From: JAEVLT01 sp964484065
Lineage (GTDB): Bacteria; Bacillota; Bacilli; Bacillales; Cytobacillaceae
Assembly (NCBI GenBank): GCA_964484065.1
Contig: CAZAEW010000007.1
Span: 1 to 64,000, forward strand
DNA: 64,000 nt
Direction of reading: 5' to 3'
Part shown: positions 24,919 through 34,085 of the stretch, piece after piece
How the letters are laid out: each line of letters begins with the position of its first letter
How positions within the stretch are numbered: position 1 is the first letter of the stretch
Notes under the pieces: generated by a model
Told to the model about the DNA's origin: nothing
The model's input: the letters and a program-made list of their open reading frames with translations, nothing else
The model's database searches: none
Made by a program: the position numbers and the translations under genes

Positions 24919-27185
24919 GCGAACAAAGCAAAATTAAAGACCGTGGAAGAGGCGGAGGACCAGGAGGCTTTGGGGGCGGCGGCCATTTTGGCGCACCGGT
25001 GCAAAAAGCCAAGGACTTTAAGGGAACTCTAAAAAGGCTGATCAAATACTTAAAACCGCATACCTTGAATTTAATTATGGTCTTGGTATTTGCGATCGCA
25101 AGCACTTCTTTTACAATCGCTGCACCTAAAATCATGAGTAAAGCCATGAATAAATTACAGGATGGCTATATGGCGAAAATGATGCTTGAAAAAATGTCTG
25201 AGGCACAGAAGGCGGCGGTTGATCAGATCAATAAGCAGATGAAACAGGCGCAGCAGGCTCAAATGCAGCAAATGCAAAAATCGGCAAATGGTGCCAATGT
25301 GCCAGCGCAGCAGCAAGCAGCGATGCAGCAACAGGCAGCTCAGCAGCAACAAATGCAGCAGCAGGCAAAGATTGATCCGGAAGCTGCCAAAGCCATTCAG
25401 GAATTTTTAAAACTCCCGATGCTTGATAAGGTAAAAGATGCAGACCAAAAAGCAGATATTGTAAAAAAAATGCTGGATCTAAGCAAAAAGATGCCTGGAC
25501 AGAAACAGGCAGGTGCCAAGAATGTCAAATTGACAAAGGAACAAATTGATGGGGCAGTCAGGGCAATTAGAGAAACAAATGGCAAATATGACTTCCATTA
25601 TATTGCTACAATCGCCTTAATGTTATTGGGAATGTATGTGATAAGCTCTATCTTCAGCTTAATCATGGGACTGGTCATGTCCGGAGTTGCACAAAAAACG
25701 GTACGGGATTTGCGCCGGGAGGTTGACCAGAAGCTTGCTAGATTGCCGTTAAAATATTTTGATAACCATCCTTTTGGTGATATTTTGAGCCGTGTTACAA
25801 ATGACTTGGATACTGTAGCGAACACCTTGCAGCAAAGTTTGACGCAGATCATCACTTCGGTGATTACAATCATAGGCTATATTATTATGATGCTGACAAT
25901 CAGTCCAATTCTCACCCTGATTATGCTGGCAACACTGCCACTGTATGTTCTCTCGACGGCTGTCATTGCTAAAAAGTCCCAAGTATATTTTGCATCCCAG
26001 CAGAAAGAGCTGGGAGATCTCAGCGGGCATGTGGAAGAAATGTATACGGGACATAAAATTGTGAAGGCTTTTGGACGGGAAACGGATTCGATTAACCGCT
26101 TTAAAGAGATAAATCAAAACCTAAATGATGCCGGCTGGAAAGCGCAATTTGTATCCGGCATGATGTTTCCGCTTATGAATTTCGTCAGCAATTTGGGCTA
26201 CGTTGGAATTTGTATTGTTGGAGGTGTATGGATTACCAAGAATATCCTGGGTATTGGAGATATTTTGGCTTTTATTCAATATTCACGCTCCTTTACGATG
26301 CCGATTGCGCAAACAGCGCAGATTGCCAATGTTATTCAATCAACTGTTGCCTGCGCGGAACGTGTATTTGAAATTCTCGATGAATCAGAAGAAATTCCGG
26401 ATAGCACGGATGCCAAAGTAATCGAATTCCCTAAAGGGGAAGTAAGATTTGAACATGTCGATTTCAAATATAAGGAAGAAGTGCCGCTTATTGAAGATAT
26501 GAATTTGGATGTTCATCCTGGGCACACGATTGCGATAGTCGGTCCGACCGGAGCCGGTAAGACCACCCTTGTTAATTTATTAATGCGCTTCTATGAAATC
26601 AATGCGGGAAAAATTAGTATTGACGGAGTGGATATCAGAGACATAAAACGCAGCGATTTGCGGAAGATGTTTGGTATGGTGCTTCAAGATACTTGGCTGT
26701 TTAACGGAACCATTAAGGATAATATTGCTTATGCCAAGCAGGGAGCTACAATGGAGGAAATAGTCAGGGCTGCAAAAGCGGCTCATGCGGATCATTTTAT
26801 CAGAACACTTCCTGATGGCTATAATACAGTCTTAAATGAAGAAGCAACGAATATTTCCCAAGGGCAAAAGCAGCTGCTTACGATTGCTCGGGCAATCCTG
26901 GCGGACCCTACAATATTGATTCTTGATGAAGCTACAAGCAGCGTTGATACAAGGACGGAAGTGTTAATACAAAAAGCAATGTCCAATCTGATGAAAGGGC
27001 GAACCAGTTTCGTCATTGCTCACCGGCTGTCAACGATCCGTGATGCCGAAACCATCCTTGTCATGAACAAAGGAACCATTATTGAGATGGGCAATCATCG
27101 CGAATTGCTGGCTAAAGGCGGCTTCTACGCCGATCTTTACAACAGCCAGTTCACCGGACAAAAACCGGGTGCGGAAATAATATAA
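24915..27185 (+). CDS. Heterodimeric ABC exporter, catalytic subunit with long Gln/Met-rich extracytoplasmic insert
   Basis: 756 residues, about 150 longer than the usual partner. After a Gly-rich N-terminus (residues 10-25) and the first membrane helix (52-74) comes an insert of about 140 residues (83-225) with a Gln/Met/Ala-rich core at 105-152, before the second helix. The topology puts it outside the membrane. The nucleotide-binding domain has GPTGAGKTT, ISQGQKQ (SQGQ instead of SGGQ) and ILILDEATSSVD with the catalytic Glu intact. It therefore supplies the working ATP site of the pair. Confidence 0.9.
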   Translation: MSEQSKIKDRGRGGGPGGFGGGGHFGAPVQKAKDFKGTLKRLIKYLKPHTLNLIMVLVFAIASTSFTIAAPKIMSKAMNKLQDGYMAKMMLEKMSEAQKAAVDQINKQMKQAQQAQMQQMQKSANGANVPAQQQAAMQQQAAQQQQMQQQAKIDPEAAKAIQEFLKLPMLDKVKDADQKADIVKKMLDLSKKMPGQKQAGAKNVKLTKEQIDGAVRAIRETNGKYDFHYIATIALMLLGMYVISSIFSLIMGLVMSGVAQKTVRDLRREVDQKLARLPLKYFDNHPFGDILSRVTNDLDTVANTLQQSLTQIITSVITIIGYIIMMLTISPILTLIMLATLPLYVLSTAVIAKKSQVYFASQQKELGDLSGHVEEMYTGHKIVKAFGRETDSINRFKEINQNLNDAGWKAQFVSGMMFPLMNFVSNLGYVGICIVGGVWITKNILGIGDILAFIQYSRSFTMPIAQTAQIANVIQSTVACAERVFEILDESEEIPDSTDAKVIEFPKGEVRFEHVDFKYKEEVPLIEDMNLDVHPGHTIAIVGPTGAGKTTLVNLLMRFYEINAGKISIDGVDIRDIKRSDLRKMFGMVLQDTWLFNGTIKDNIAYAKQGATMEEIVRAAKAAHADHFIRTLPDGYNTVLNEEATNISQGQKQLLTIARAILADPTILILDEATSSVDTRTEVLIQKAMSNLMKGRTSFVIAHRLSTIRDAETILVMNKGTIIEMGNHRELLAKGGFYADLYNSQFTGQKPGAEII

Positions 27186-27195
27186 TCTTGGATTT

Positions 27196-27236
27196 AAGAA
27201 AGGTCATCAGATCATATTTCTGATGACCTTTCTTTG
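27196..27236 (+). terminator. Terminator of the ABC exporter operon
   Basis: AAGAAAGGTCATCAG..TGATGACCTTTCTT, followed by TTGTGT. Confidence 0.9.
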
Positions 27237-27304
27237 TGTATTTTGGGGAGCATGGGAGTCAGAAGTCGGCTCTTATGCCTGAATTCCGTATTTTTTAAAG
27301 AGCA

Positions 27305-27625
27305 ACATTTCAATGATTCCGTTTTGCTGGGTTTAAGCGAGAGAAGAGGAATCAAACGGGTTCAATGATTCCACTTTGGCTGATTGGAGCGGGAGAAGAG
27401 GAATCAAACGNNNNNNNNNNNNNNNNNNNNNNNNNNNNNNNNNNNNNNNNNNNNNNNNNNNNNNNNNNNNNNNNNNNNNNNNNNNNNNNNNNNNNNNNNN
27501 NNNNNNNNNNACGGGTTCAATGATTCCACTTTGGCTGATTGGAGCGGGAGAAGAGGAATCAAACGAGGCCAATGATTCCACTTTGGCTGATTTGAGCGGA
27601 AGAAGAGGAATCAAAGAAACGAGGT
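27305..27625. repeat. 52-bp hairpin repeat array, family C, with gap
   Basis: CAATGATTCC begins at 27311 and 27363 before the gap and at 27518 and 27570 after it; both pairs are 52 bp apart. The hairpin is GGAATCA (11) TGATTCC, and the spacer contains GGAGCGGGAGAAGA. The bases flanking the gap are in repeat phase (..AAACG/ACGGG..), so whole units are missing. The last unit is decayed. Confidence 0.88.
27411..27510. other. Assembly gap (100 N) inside the 52-bp array
   Basis: Exactly 100 N between identical repeat units. Confidence 0.98.
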
Positions 27626-27761
27626 CAATGTGTATATAGACTTTTTAATAGGACATCCTTTTTGCATTAAAGGAACTTTTTAAATATGTGTGAACTTCAC
27701 AATTTCTGCATTGTTTGGTGCTAAACTGTTCCTTACCAAAACAATCATACAGGGTGATTCA

Positions 27762-28499
27762 ATGTTGTACAGTATGCTAAGCCAGATAAGCGCTGCCGTG
27801 AGCAAACCGATTTTTATTATGGCAAATAGTTTAGAATCATGGCCAATCGCTTTTGCATTTATGTTAGGTCTTGTTGGCGCCCTGGCACCATGCCAGCTGA
27901 CAGGCAATATTAGTGCGATAACTCTTTACGGCAATCGTTCCGTCCAAAAAAAAATCGTCTGGAAAGATGTCCTTAATTTCACTTTAGGAAAAATTGTTGC
28001 CTTTTCCCTGTTAGGCGCTATAGTGTGGCTTCTTGGAAGAGGAATTGAGCACAACCTGACGCAATACTTTCCTTGGTTAAGGAAGTTCATGGGCCCATTA
28101 TTAATCGTCGTCGGCTTATTCATGTTGGGGATCATTAAATTTACGGGAACCATTCATTTGTTTAAGCAAAAAAATGAATATAAACAAGAAAATCCTTTTG
28201 GTTCCTTTATGCTGGGCTTTGGTTTTTCTCTTGCCTTTTGCCCAACGATGTTTGTCTTGTTTTTTGTTACCTTAATGCCAATCGTATTATCCAGTCCTTA
28301 TGGTTTTGTTCTTCCGTCCTTATTTGCACTGGGCACTGCCTTGCCGTTATTGTTGTTTATCTTTCTGATCTGGTACCTGGGCGCAAGCGGCGTGTTAATG
28401 AAAAAAGGAAGAATGATCGGGATGATCATTCAAAGAATCGCCGGTATTTTGATGATCATTTTGGGAATCTTTGATACTATCACTTATTGGTCCTTATAA
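27762..28499 (+). CDS. CcdA/DsbD-like (sulfite exporter TauE/SafE-type) membrane protein
   Basis: 245 residues with six membrane segments in two halves. A cysteine lies in APCQLTGN after the first helix and another in LAFCPTMFVLFF of the fourth, the paired positions of CcdA/DsbD-type thiol electron carriers. It may pass reducing equivalents across the membrane or assist metal-protein assembly. The ATG at 27762 has AGGGTGATTC upstream; the frame is open to GTG 27690 but without a site. A Met-rich lipoprotein gene follows in the same direction. Confidence 0.75.
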   Translation: MLYSMLSQISAAVSKPIFIMANSLESWPIAFAFMLGLVGALAPCQLTGNISAITLYGNRSVQKKIVWKDVLNFTLGKIVAFSLLGAIVWLLGRGIEHNLTQYFPWLRKFMGPLLIVVGLFMLGIIKFTGTIHLFKQKNEYKQENPFGSFMLGFGFSLAFCPTMFVLFFVTLMPIVLSSPYGFVLPSLFALGTALPLLLFIFLIWYLGASGVLMKKGRMIGMIIQRIAGILMIILGIFDTITYWSL

Positions 28500-28594
28500 A
28501 GTTTCTTTTTTGATCAAAAAATCTGCAAAATTTCTGCACAAATATCCGATAAAATTTTCCAAGCAAACGGTTCTTTTTAGCGGAGGTGATCGAC

Positions 28595-28777
28595 TTGAAA
28601 AAGAAAGCAATATTGGGCTTAATGGCTGCGTTATTATTAACTGGAGCGGTTGGCTGTTCAAATACCCAAAGCAGTGCCAAAAAGATGGACGATAAACAAT
28701 CACAACAGACTGCCGGGAAAAAAATGAACATGACCGATAAAGAAATGAAAAATATGAAAAAGAGCGACAAAAAATAA
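28595..28777 (+). CDS. Small Met/Lys-rich lipoprotein, 60 aa
   Basis: TTG start with GGAGGTG seven bases upstream. The N-terminal signal KKKAILGLMAALLLTGAVGC ends in a lipobox (AVGC), so the mature protein is a membrane-anchored peptide of about 40 residues. It is rich in Lys and Met (six Met in the last 30 residues, e.g. KKMNMTDKEMKNMKK). Methionines spaced this way can bind Cu(I), but that is inference. Follows the CcdA-like gene and is probably co-transcribed. Confidence 0.75.
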   Translation: MKKKAILGLMAALLLTGAVGCSNTQSSAKKMDDKQSQQTAGKKMNMTDKEMKNMKKSDKK

Positions 28778-28796
28778 TTTTTTTATAGATGAAAGA

Positions 28797-28836
28797 AGCT
28801 GAAGGAGAAGCAAAAATCTCTTTCAGCTTTTTTTTA
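28797..28836 (+). terminator. Terminator after the lipoprotein gene
   Basis: AGCTGAAgGAGA..TCTCtTTCAGCT stem followed by T8. Confidence 0.85.
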
Positions 28837-28879
28837 TTAAAAGTACGCGTTTTGAATACAACGCACTAATATTTCGTGG

Positions 28880-28923
28880 TATAATTTTATTATCATTAAT
28901 AATGAACGCGTTTCGCGAACATT
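28880..28923 (+). promoter_or_regulatory. aspA promoter and palindromic operator candidate
   Basis: An extended -10 TGGTATAAT ends at 28885. The near-palindrome AATGAACGCG TTT CGCGAACATT at 28901-28923 lies just downstream, where a repressor would block transcription. Confidence 0.5.
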
Positions 28924-29004
28924 AATATCCTATGAGATCTGAAAGTTTACTTTGCAATAATAAAGTCCACATCAAGAATCCTTATATAGAGGAGCGCGAA
29001 TAAT

Positions 29005-30435
29005 ATGTCAAACAACAAGAGCCAGGTTCGAATCGAAAAGGATTTTTTAGGATCAAAGGAAGTTCCCGTTGAAGCCTATTATGGGATTCAAACACTCCGC
29101 GCTGTTGAAAACTTTCCCATTACGGGGTATCGAATCCATGAAGACTTGATCAAGTCAATGGCCATCGTGAAAAAAGCGGCAGCCCTTGCGAATATGGATG
29201 TCAAACGTCTCTATTCCGGGATTGGAGAAGCAATTGTAACGGCGGCAAATGAATTAATAGAAGGCAAAATGCACGACCAAATTATTGTAGACCCCATTCA
29301 AGGAGGGGCAGGAACCTCGATTAACATGAATGTAAACGAAGTCCTTGCCAATCGTGCCATTGAATTACTTGGTGAAAAGAAAGGGAGCTATGAGTTTTGC
29401 AGTCCTAATACTCATGTGAATATGTCACAATCTACTAACGATGCATTTCCTACGGCGATCCACATTGCGGTTTTAAAGCTATTAGAGAAATTGATATCCG
29501 CAATGGAAGATATGCATACTGTTTTCCTGCAAAAGGCCGGGGAATTTAATCATGTCATAAAAATGGGGCGCACACATCTTCAGGATGCTGTACCGATCCG
29601 CCTTGGCCAGGAATTTGAAGCTTACAGCCGGGTCATTGAACGAGACATTAAGCGGATTAAGCAATCCCGCCAGCATTTATTTGAATTGAACATGGGAGCA
29701 ACAGCCGTTGGCACCGGATTGAATGCCGATCCGCGTTATATTGAATTGGTAGTCAAGCATCTTGCCTACATCAGCGGTCTCCCTTTAGTGGGGGCCAGCC
29801 ATCTTGTTGATGCCACACAAAATACGGATGCGTACACAGAAGTATCAGCGGCATTGAAGGTTTGTATGATGAACATGTCTAAAATCGCCAACGACTTGAG
29901 ATTAATGGCATCAGGTCCAAGAGCGGGTCTGGCGGAAATCACTTTGCCGGCCCGGCAGCCGGGATCCTCGATAATGCCTGGGAAAGTAAACCCCGTTTTG
30001 GCAGAGTTGATTAATCAGGTAGCATTCCAAGTCATTGGCAATGACCATACGATTTGTTTGGCATCTGAAGCCGGCCAGCTTGAGCTGAATGTGATGGAAC
30101 CTGTGCTGGTTTTTAATCTGCTGCAATCGATCAGTATTATGAATAATGCATTCAGGGTGTTTACAGAGCATTGTGTTAAAGGCATAAAAGCGAATGAAGA
30201 CCGGTTAAAAGAGTACGTCGAAAAGAGTGTGGGCGTCATTACCGCAGTTAATCCTCATATCGGCTACGAAGTGGCAGCTCGAATTGCAAGGGAAGCAATC
30301 TTAAGCGGGCAGCCAATCCGGGAACTGTGTTTGAAATATGATGTGTTAACAGAAGAGGAGTTAAATTTAATTCTGGATCCTTATGAAATGACGCATCCCG
30401 GAATCGCGGGCGCTGCCTTGCTGGAAAAAGATTAA
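29005..30435 (+). CDS. aspA: Aspartate ammonia-lyase
   Basis: 476 residues, the usual length. The fumarase/aspartase signature GSSIMPGKVNP lies near residue 320, with SPNTHVNMSQSTNDAFPTA near 135-155, GRTHLQDA near 190 and QNTDAYTEVS near 275. It deaminates aspartate to fumarate and ammonia. In B. subtilis it is co-transcribed with an asparaginase; here it stands alone. GAGGAGCGCG precedes the ATG. A MITE-like element begins 33 bp after the stop. Confidence 0.93.
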   Translation: MSNNKSQVRIEKDFLGSKEVPVEAYYGIQTLRAVENFPITGYRIHEDLIKSMAIVKKAAALANMDVKRLYSGIGEAIVTAANELIEGKMHDQIIVDPIQGGAGTSINMNVNEVLANRAIELLGEKKGSYEFCSPNTHVNMSQSTNDAFPTAIHIAVLKLLEKLISAMEDMHTVFLQKAGEFNHVIKMGRTHLQDAVPIRLGQEFEAYSRVIERDIKRIKQSRQHLFELNMGATAVGTGLNADPRYIELVVKHLAYISGLPLVGASHLVDATQNTDAYTEVSAALKVCMMNMSKIANDLRLMASGPRAGLAEITLPARQPGSSIMPGKVNPVLAELINQVAFQVIGNDHTICLASEAGQLELNVMEPVLVFNLLQSISIMNNAFRVFTEHCVKGIKANEDRLKEYVEKSVGVITAVNPHIGYEVAARIAREAILSGQPIRELCLKYDVLTEEELNLILDPYEMTHPGIAGAALLEKD

Positions 30436-30468
30436 TATCGTATCAATGAAAAAGGCAGAAGCGATGAT

Positions 30469-31007
30469 TTAAGTAGTTCAGTTTTAAAGTAGAAAAACTA
30501 AATTATCACTCTATTTTTTAGTCCAATTCGCAAATGAATTGGACTATTTACCTTTGTTGATATTTCAAGGTCTATATGGATAAATGCCTAAAATAGCATT
30601 ATAAATGAAATATAAATTAGCTAGCGGACAATTGTTTTTGGTCATATGTTATTTGATGAGATAAGTGTAATGCTAATTTCCTGTGAGATTGTTTTGATAT
30701 ATATGGTAGTCGATATGACTCTAATTTATTTTAAATTCTGCTTGCTGTTCAAAACATTAGACGGACGACAGTTGTATCTGAAACTAGAACAGCAGAAGGC
30801 AAGATATCATCCATGCTGTCCAAAACCAAGGAATCTTTTTGGACAGGGGAAAGCTAAATTGCATCTTTGATGTCTGAAGTTTGAACATCTTCGGACCAAG
30901 CATTTTTATGCTAATTCAATTGCTAATTTTCATAAAAGAGCAGTGTTAATTCTGATGATAATTCAGTTGTGTATTTTCATTTTCTACTCGATAACTGAAC
31001 TACTTAA
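30469..31007. mobile_element. MITE-like element, copy 1
   Basis: Perfect 15-bp terminal inverted repeats TTAAGTAGTTCAGTT (30469-30483) and AACTGAACTACTTAA (30993-31007). Inside the ends the core AGTAGTTCAGTT is flanked by TA on both sides, like a TA target duplication of IS630/Tc1-mariner elements. About 80 bp at the left (with a TAGTCCAATTC/GAATTGGACTA hairpin) and about 110 bp at the right match copy 2 at 56746-57333. The middle differs and holds about three decayed units of the 52-bp family A. No transposase is encoded. Confidence 0.8.
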
Positions 31008-31185
31008 GGAAGGATTCCTGCTTCTTTTATTCTATAAAAAATATGAAAAGATATTATTCTGAAGTACCTTAGCTTGTTGTCCAAATTCTAATTTTTTATG
31101 AACATTGCCTATAACGGCCGGGGATTTCACTATAAAAAATATTTTTATGGTAAAATAATAAAACACGGGAAAGGGAGGTCGAAGT

Positions 31186-31641
31186 GTGGCTCTTTTTTAT
31201 AAAGTGATTGTTTTTATCCATATTTTTTCAGCCATAATGGGAATGGGGCCGGGTTTTATTTTAACGACAGTCGTAAAATCCGGAAAAAACATGACCGAGT
31301 TGAGACATTCCTATGCGATCCGGCATAAGCTCCATATTTATGTTATGATTGGCGGAACGCTTTTACTGATCACAGGTTTAACGATGGGCGCACTTAATCC
31401 CTATCTGTTTCATATGGGCTGGTATGTAACAAGTCTCACGCTCTTTCTGCTTTCTCTTGCATTAGGCCCTCTCGCTTTATCACCAAGGTCGAAACCGATA
31501 AAGGAACTGTTGGAATCGCATCAGGGTGAAGAGATTCCAAAAGAGTATCCTCCATTGGCAAAAAAACTTTTTCAATTTGAATACCTTGAAAATTTCATTT
31601 TTATCATCATTATTACCTTAATGATTTTGAAACCTTTTTAA
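31186..31641 (+). CDS. DUF2269-like integral membrane protein
   Basis: 151 residues with four membrane helices (VIVFIHIFSAIMGMGPG, IYVMIGGTLLLITGLTMGAL, LTLFLLSLALGPLAL, FIFIIIITLMILKPF). His12 in the first helix and the GMGPGF motif are typical of the DUF2269/YwiC-like small membrane families, whose function is unknown. Start GTG with AAGGGAGG upstream. Single gene with its own terminator. Confidence 0.7.
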   Translation: MALFYKVIVFIHIFSAIMGMGPGFILTTVVKSGKNMTELRHSYAIRHKLHIYVMIGGTLLLITGLTMGALNPYLFHMGWYVTSLTLFLLSLALGPLALSPRSKPIKELLESHQGEEIPKEYPPLAKKLFQFEYLENFIFIIIITLMILKPF

Positions 31642-31670
31642 TAGACACTATTTTATAAAACATCATGGAT

Positions 31671-31710
31671 GAAAAAGAAGTGCAGCTTCCATAAACTGCA
31701 CTTCTTTTTC
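31671..31710 (+). terminator. Terminator after the DUF2269-like gene
   Basis: GAAAAAGAAGTGCAG..CTGCACTTCTTTTTC, a long A/T-flanked stem usable on both strands. Confidence 0.85.
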
Positions 31711-31871
31711 ATTTATTTGGACATTTCAGGTGTTTAAAAACTGGTTGAGTATTTTTCTGAATGTAATTCTTTAGGAGAGTGGTTTTTAACAAGCAAAGAT
31801 GTCTGAGGATTTTCTTAGGAGCAACCGATGTTTAAGAATTTATGAAACCACTAACATTGATAAACCATTTA

Positions 31872-32228
31872 TTAACTGATTAATTTTTTTACTCGTTCGA
31901 CTACACCCATGCAGCTGTATGGTTTAACGACAAAGTCATTTGCACCCGATCTAAGGTAAAAATTACTAACTTTTTCATCATTCTGTGTTGAAAGAATCAT
32001 TACCGGTGTTTCTTTTGACTCTCTAAGCTTTTTAAGAAAATGGAATCCATCAATATCTGGGAGGGAAGCAGCCACGATGATTAAATCGTAGTGAATATTA
32101 AGTGCCTTCATTAATCCGGCTCTGCCATTTTCTTTTATATCAGCCAAAAAACAGTTTTGTTCCAAGGATATTTTTAACAGCCTGCATCTTCCAATCTCAT
32201 TGTCGAGAATAAGTACTTTTTTACGCAA
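31872..32228 (-). CDS. Degenerate response-regulator receiver domain protein
   Basis: A single receiver domain of about 118 residues without an output domain. The acidic pair near the N-terminus is LILDN, Ser/Thr is kept (MILSTQ) and Lys is kept (FVVKPYS). However, the phosphoacceptor Asp is replaced: the strand reads LIIVAASLPDIDG where Asp is expected at the second Ala. It is therefore unlikely to be phosphorylated in the normal way. I prefer the TTG start at 32228 with GGAGG upstream; another TTG is at 32246. No sensor kinase is nearby. Confidence 0.7.
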   Translation of the reverse strand: MRKKVLILDNEIGRCRLLKISLEQNCFLADIKENGRAGLMKALNIHYDLIIVAASLPDIDGFHFLKKLRESKETPVMILSTQNDEKVSNFYLRSGANDFVVKPYSCMGVVERVKKLIS

Positions 32229-32246
32229 CTTTTCTAGATCCTCCAA

Positions 32247-32567
32247 CTCTCTTTTTTTTTCCCAAATACTTTCATCATAACTATCTTGATAAGCGTCAAT
32301 ATTTAATCCCTTCCCTGTCTGTTCAAGAGCACCTCCGGTTGATTGTTTCTGAGATATAACAGATCTTTTGACTCAGAAAGCTAAATAGACAAAACACGTT
32401 TCTAACTTTATACCTATATGAGTATAATAACTATGACCTAAATCACCCTTTTTTCTTTGTCACAGATTTTTCAAAATTGTAAAATCAATAAATAGCAAAG
32501 CAATACAAATTTTTAAACACCGCAGGGGATAGTATATACAGAACCAAGTACGAAAGAAGGGAAGGCG
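32247..32567. other. Intergenic region, no recognised feature
   Basis: About 320 AT-rich bases between divergent genes. It must carry both promoters, but I see no strong -35/-10 pair and no conserved RNA motif. Confidence 0.4.
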
Positions 32568-34043
32568 ATGGGAGTGGTAAAAGAAATCAATGAACAAGGA
32601 TGGAACTTTGACAACAGTTATGCCCGCTTGCCAAAATTATTTTTTTCTCGTCAAAATCCGGTCCCGGTAAGTTCGCCAAAGTTAATCGTTTTTAATGAAT
32701 CGTTGGCAGCAGCGCTGGGGCTTGACGCAGAGTCACTTCAAACGGATAAAGGTACTCAAGCGTTTGTCGGCAACAGAAACTTTGAAGGAGCCGAACCGTT
32801 AGCCCAGGCATATGCCGGCCATCAATTTGGCCATTTTACCATGTTAGGGGATGGAAGGGCCGTCTTGCTTGGTGAACAGATTACCCCTAAAGGGGACCGG
32901 TTTGATATTCAGCTAAAAGGGTCCGGAAGAACACCTTATTCCCGTGGGGGTGACGGCAGGGCTTCACTGGGACCGATGCTGCGGGAATATATCATCAGCG
33001 AAGCGATGCATTCCCTTGGGATTCCTACCACCCGCAGTCTGGCAGTAGTTTCAACCGGTGAACCGGTAATCCGGGAAACAGTCCTTCCCGGCGCCGTCCT
33101 CACCCGAACAGCGTCCAGCCATATCCGCGTCGGAACTTTTCAATACACGGCAAACTGGGGGAATGTTGAGGATCTTAGGACATTAGCTGACTATACAATC
33201 AAGCGCCATTATCCCGGCATAGAAGCTGATGAGAACCGCTATCTTTCACTGCTTCGAAAAGTGATTGAACGTCAGGCAAAGCTGGTTTCCGAGTGGCAGC
33301 TGGTTGGTTTTATCCACGGAGTGATGAACACCGATAATATGGCAATTAGCGGTGAAACGATCGATTATGGTCCTTGCGCTTTTATGGATACTTACGACCC
33401 GGCAACCGTATTCAGTTCTATTGACAGAGAAGGCCGTTATGCTTATGGGAATCAGCCGTATATCGCCGGGTGGAATCTTGCCCGCTTTGCGGAAACCCTG
33501 TTGCCGCTGCTGCATGACAATGAGGAAGAAGCCGTTAATATCGCACAAGATGCGATTTCACAGTTTGAAGGGCAGTATTTCCGTCATTGGTTTTCTGGAA
33601 TGAGGGGAAAATTAGGGATTTTTAATGAAGAAAAACAGGATGAAGATCTTATTAAAGATCTTTTGGGGATCATGAAGAAGTATCGTGCGGATTATACGAA
33701 TACTTTCCGTGCCTTGACGTTTGATAAACCGGTGGATAAAGAATTATTTGCAGCTCCGGAATTTGCCAAGTGGCATAAGAGGTGGCAGGCAAGGCTCAGC
33801 AGGCAGGAGGAATCGAAAGTTTCCACGATTGAGTTGATGAAAAACAGCAATCCCGGGGTTATTCCGCGGAATCATCGGGTGGAAGAGGCACTGGATGCTG
33901 CAGTGAATGACGAAGACTACAGCGTAATGGAACGGCTTCTTGATGTCCTTTCAAACCCGTTTGCGTACAGCCCTGAACAGGAAAAATACACCAAACCGCC
34001 CGAACCATCATCCATTCCGTACCAAACTTTTTGCGGTACATGA
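32568..34043 (+). CDS. selO: Protein adenylyltransferase SelO (YdiU family)
   Basis: 491 residues, the normal length. The pseudokinase-like fold motifs are present: YAGHQFGHFTMLGDGRAVLLGE near 85-110, LKGSGRTPYSRGGDGRA near 125-145, the MNTDN segment near 255 and IDYGP near 265. The C-terminus ends TFCGT, the family's usual cysteine-containing tail. SelO transfers AMP from ATP to protein hydroxyl side chains, a redox-linked activity in E. coli. AAGGGAAGG precedes the ATG. It stands alone. Confidence 0.92.
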   Translation: MGVVKEINEQGWNFDNSYARLPKLFFSRQNPVPVSSPKLIVFNESLAAALGLDAESLQTDKGTQAFVGNRNFEGAEPLAQAYAGHQFGHFTMLGDGRAVLLGEQITPKGDRFDIQLKGSGRTPYSRGGDGRASLGPMLREYIISEAMHSLGIPTTRSLAVVSTGEPVIRETVLPGAVLTRTASSHIRVGTFQYTANWGNVEDLRTLADYTIKRHYPGIEADENRYLSLLRKVIERQAKLVSEWQLVGFIHGVMNTDNMAISGETIDYGPCAFMDTYDPATVFSSIDREGRYAYGNQPYIAGWNLARFAETLLPLLHDNEEEAVNIAQDAISQFEGQYFRHWFSGMRGKLGIFNEEKQDEDLIKDLLGIMKKYRADYTNTFRALTFDKPVDKELFAAPEFAKWHKRWQARLSRQEESKVSTIELMKNSNPGVIPRNHRVEEALDAAVNDEDYSVMERLLDVLSNPFAYSPEQEKYTKPPEPSSIPYQTFCGT

Positions 34044-34085
34044 ATGTGATAATTTAAATACCAAATTACTGTCAAAAATATTTTT

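Noticed and set aside
27376..27639. Plus-strand ORF spanning the N-run at 27.4 kb
   Set aside because: It is the 52-bp repeat translated through an assembly gap; not a gene.
30646..30870. ORF of 74 codons inside MITE-like copy 1
   Set aside because: No ribosome binding site, low-complexity composition, ends in decayed repeat units; not related to a transposase.
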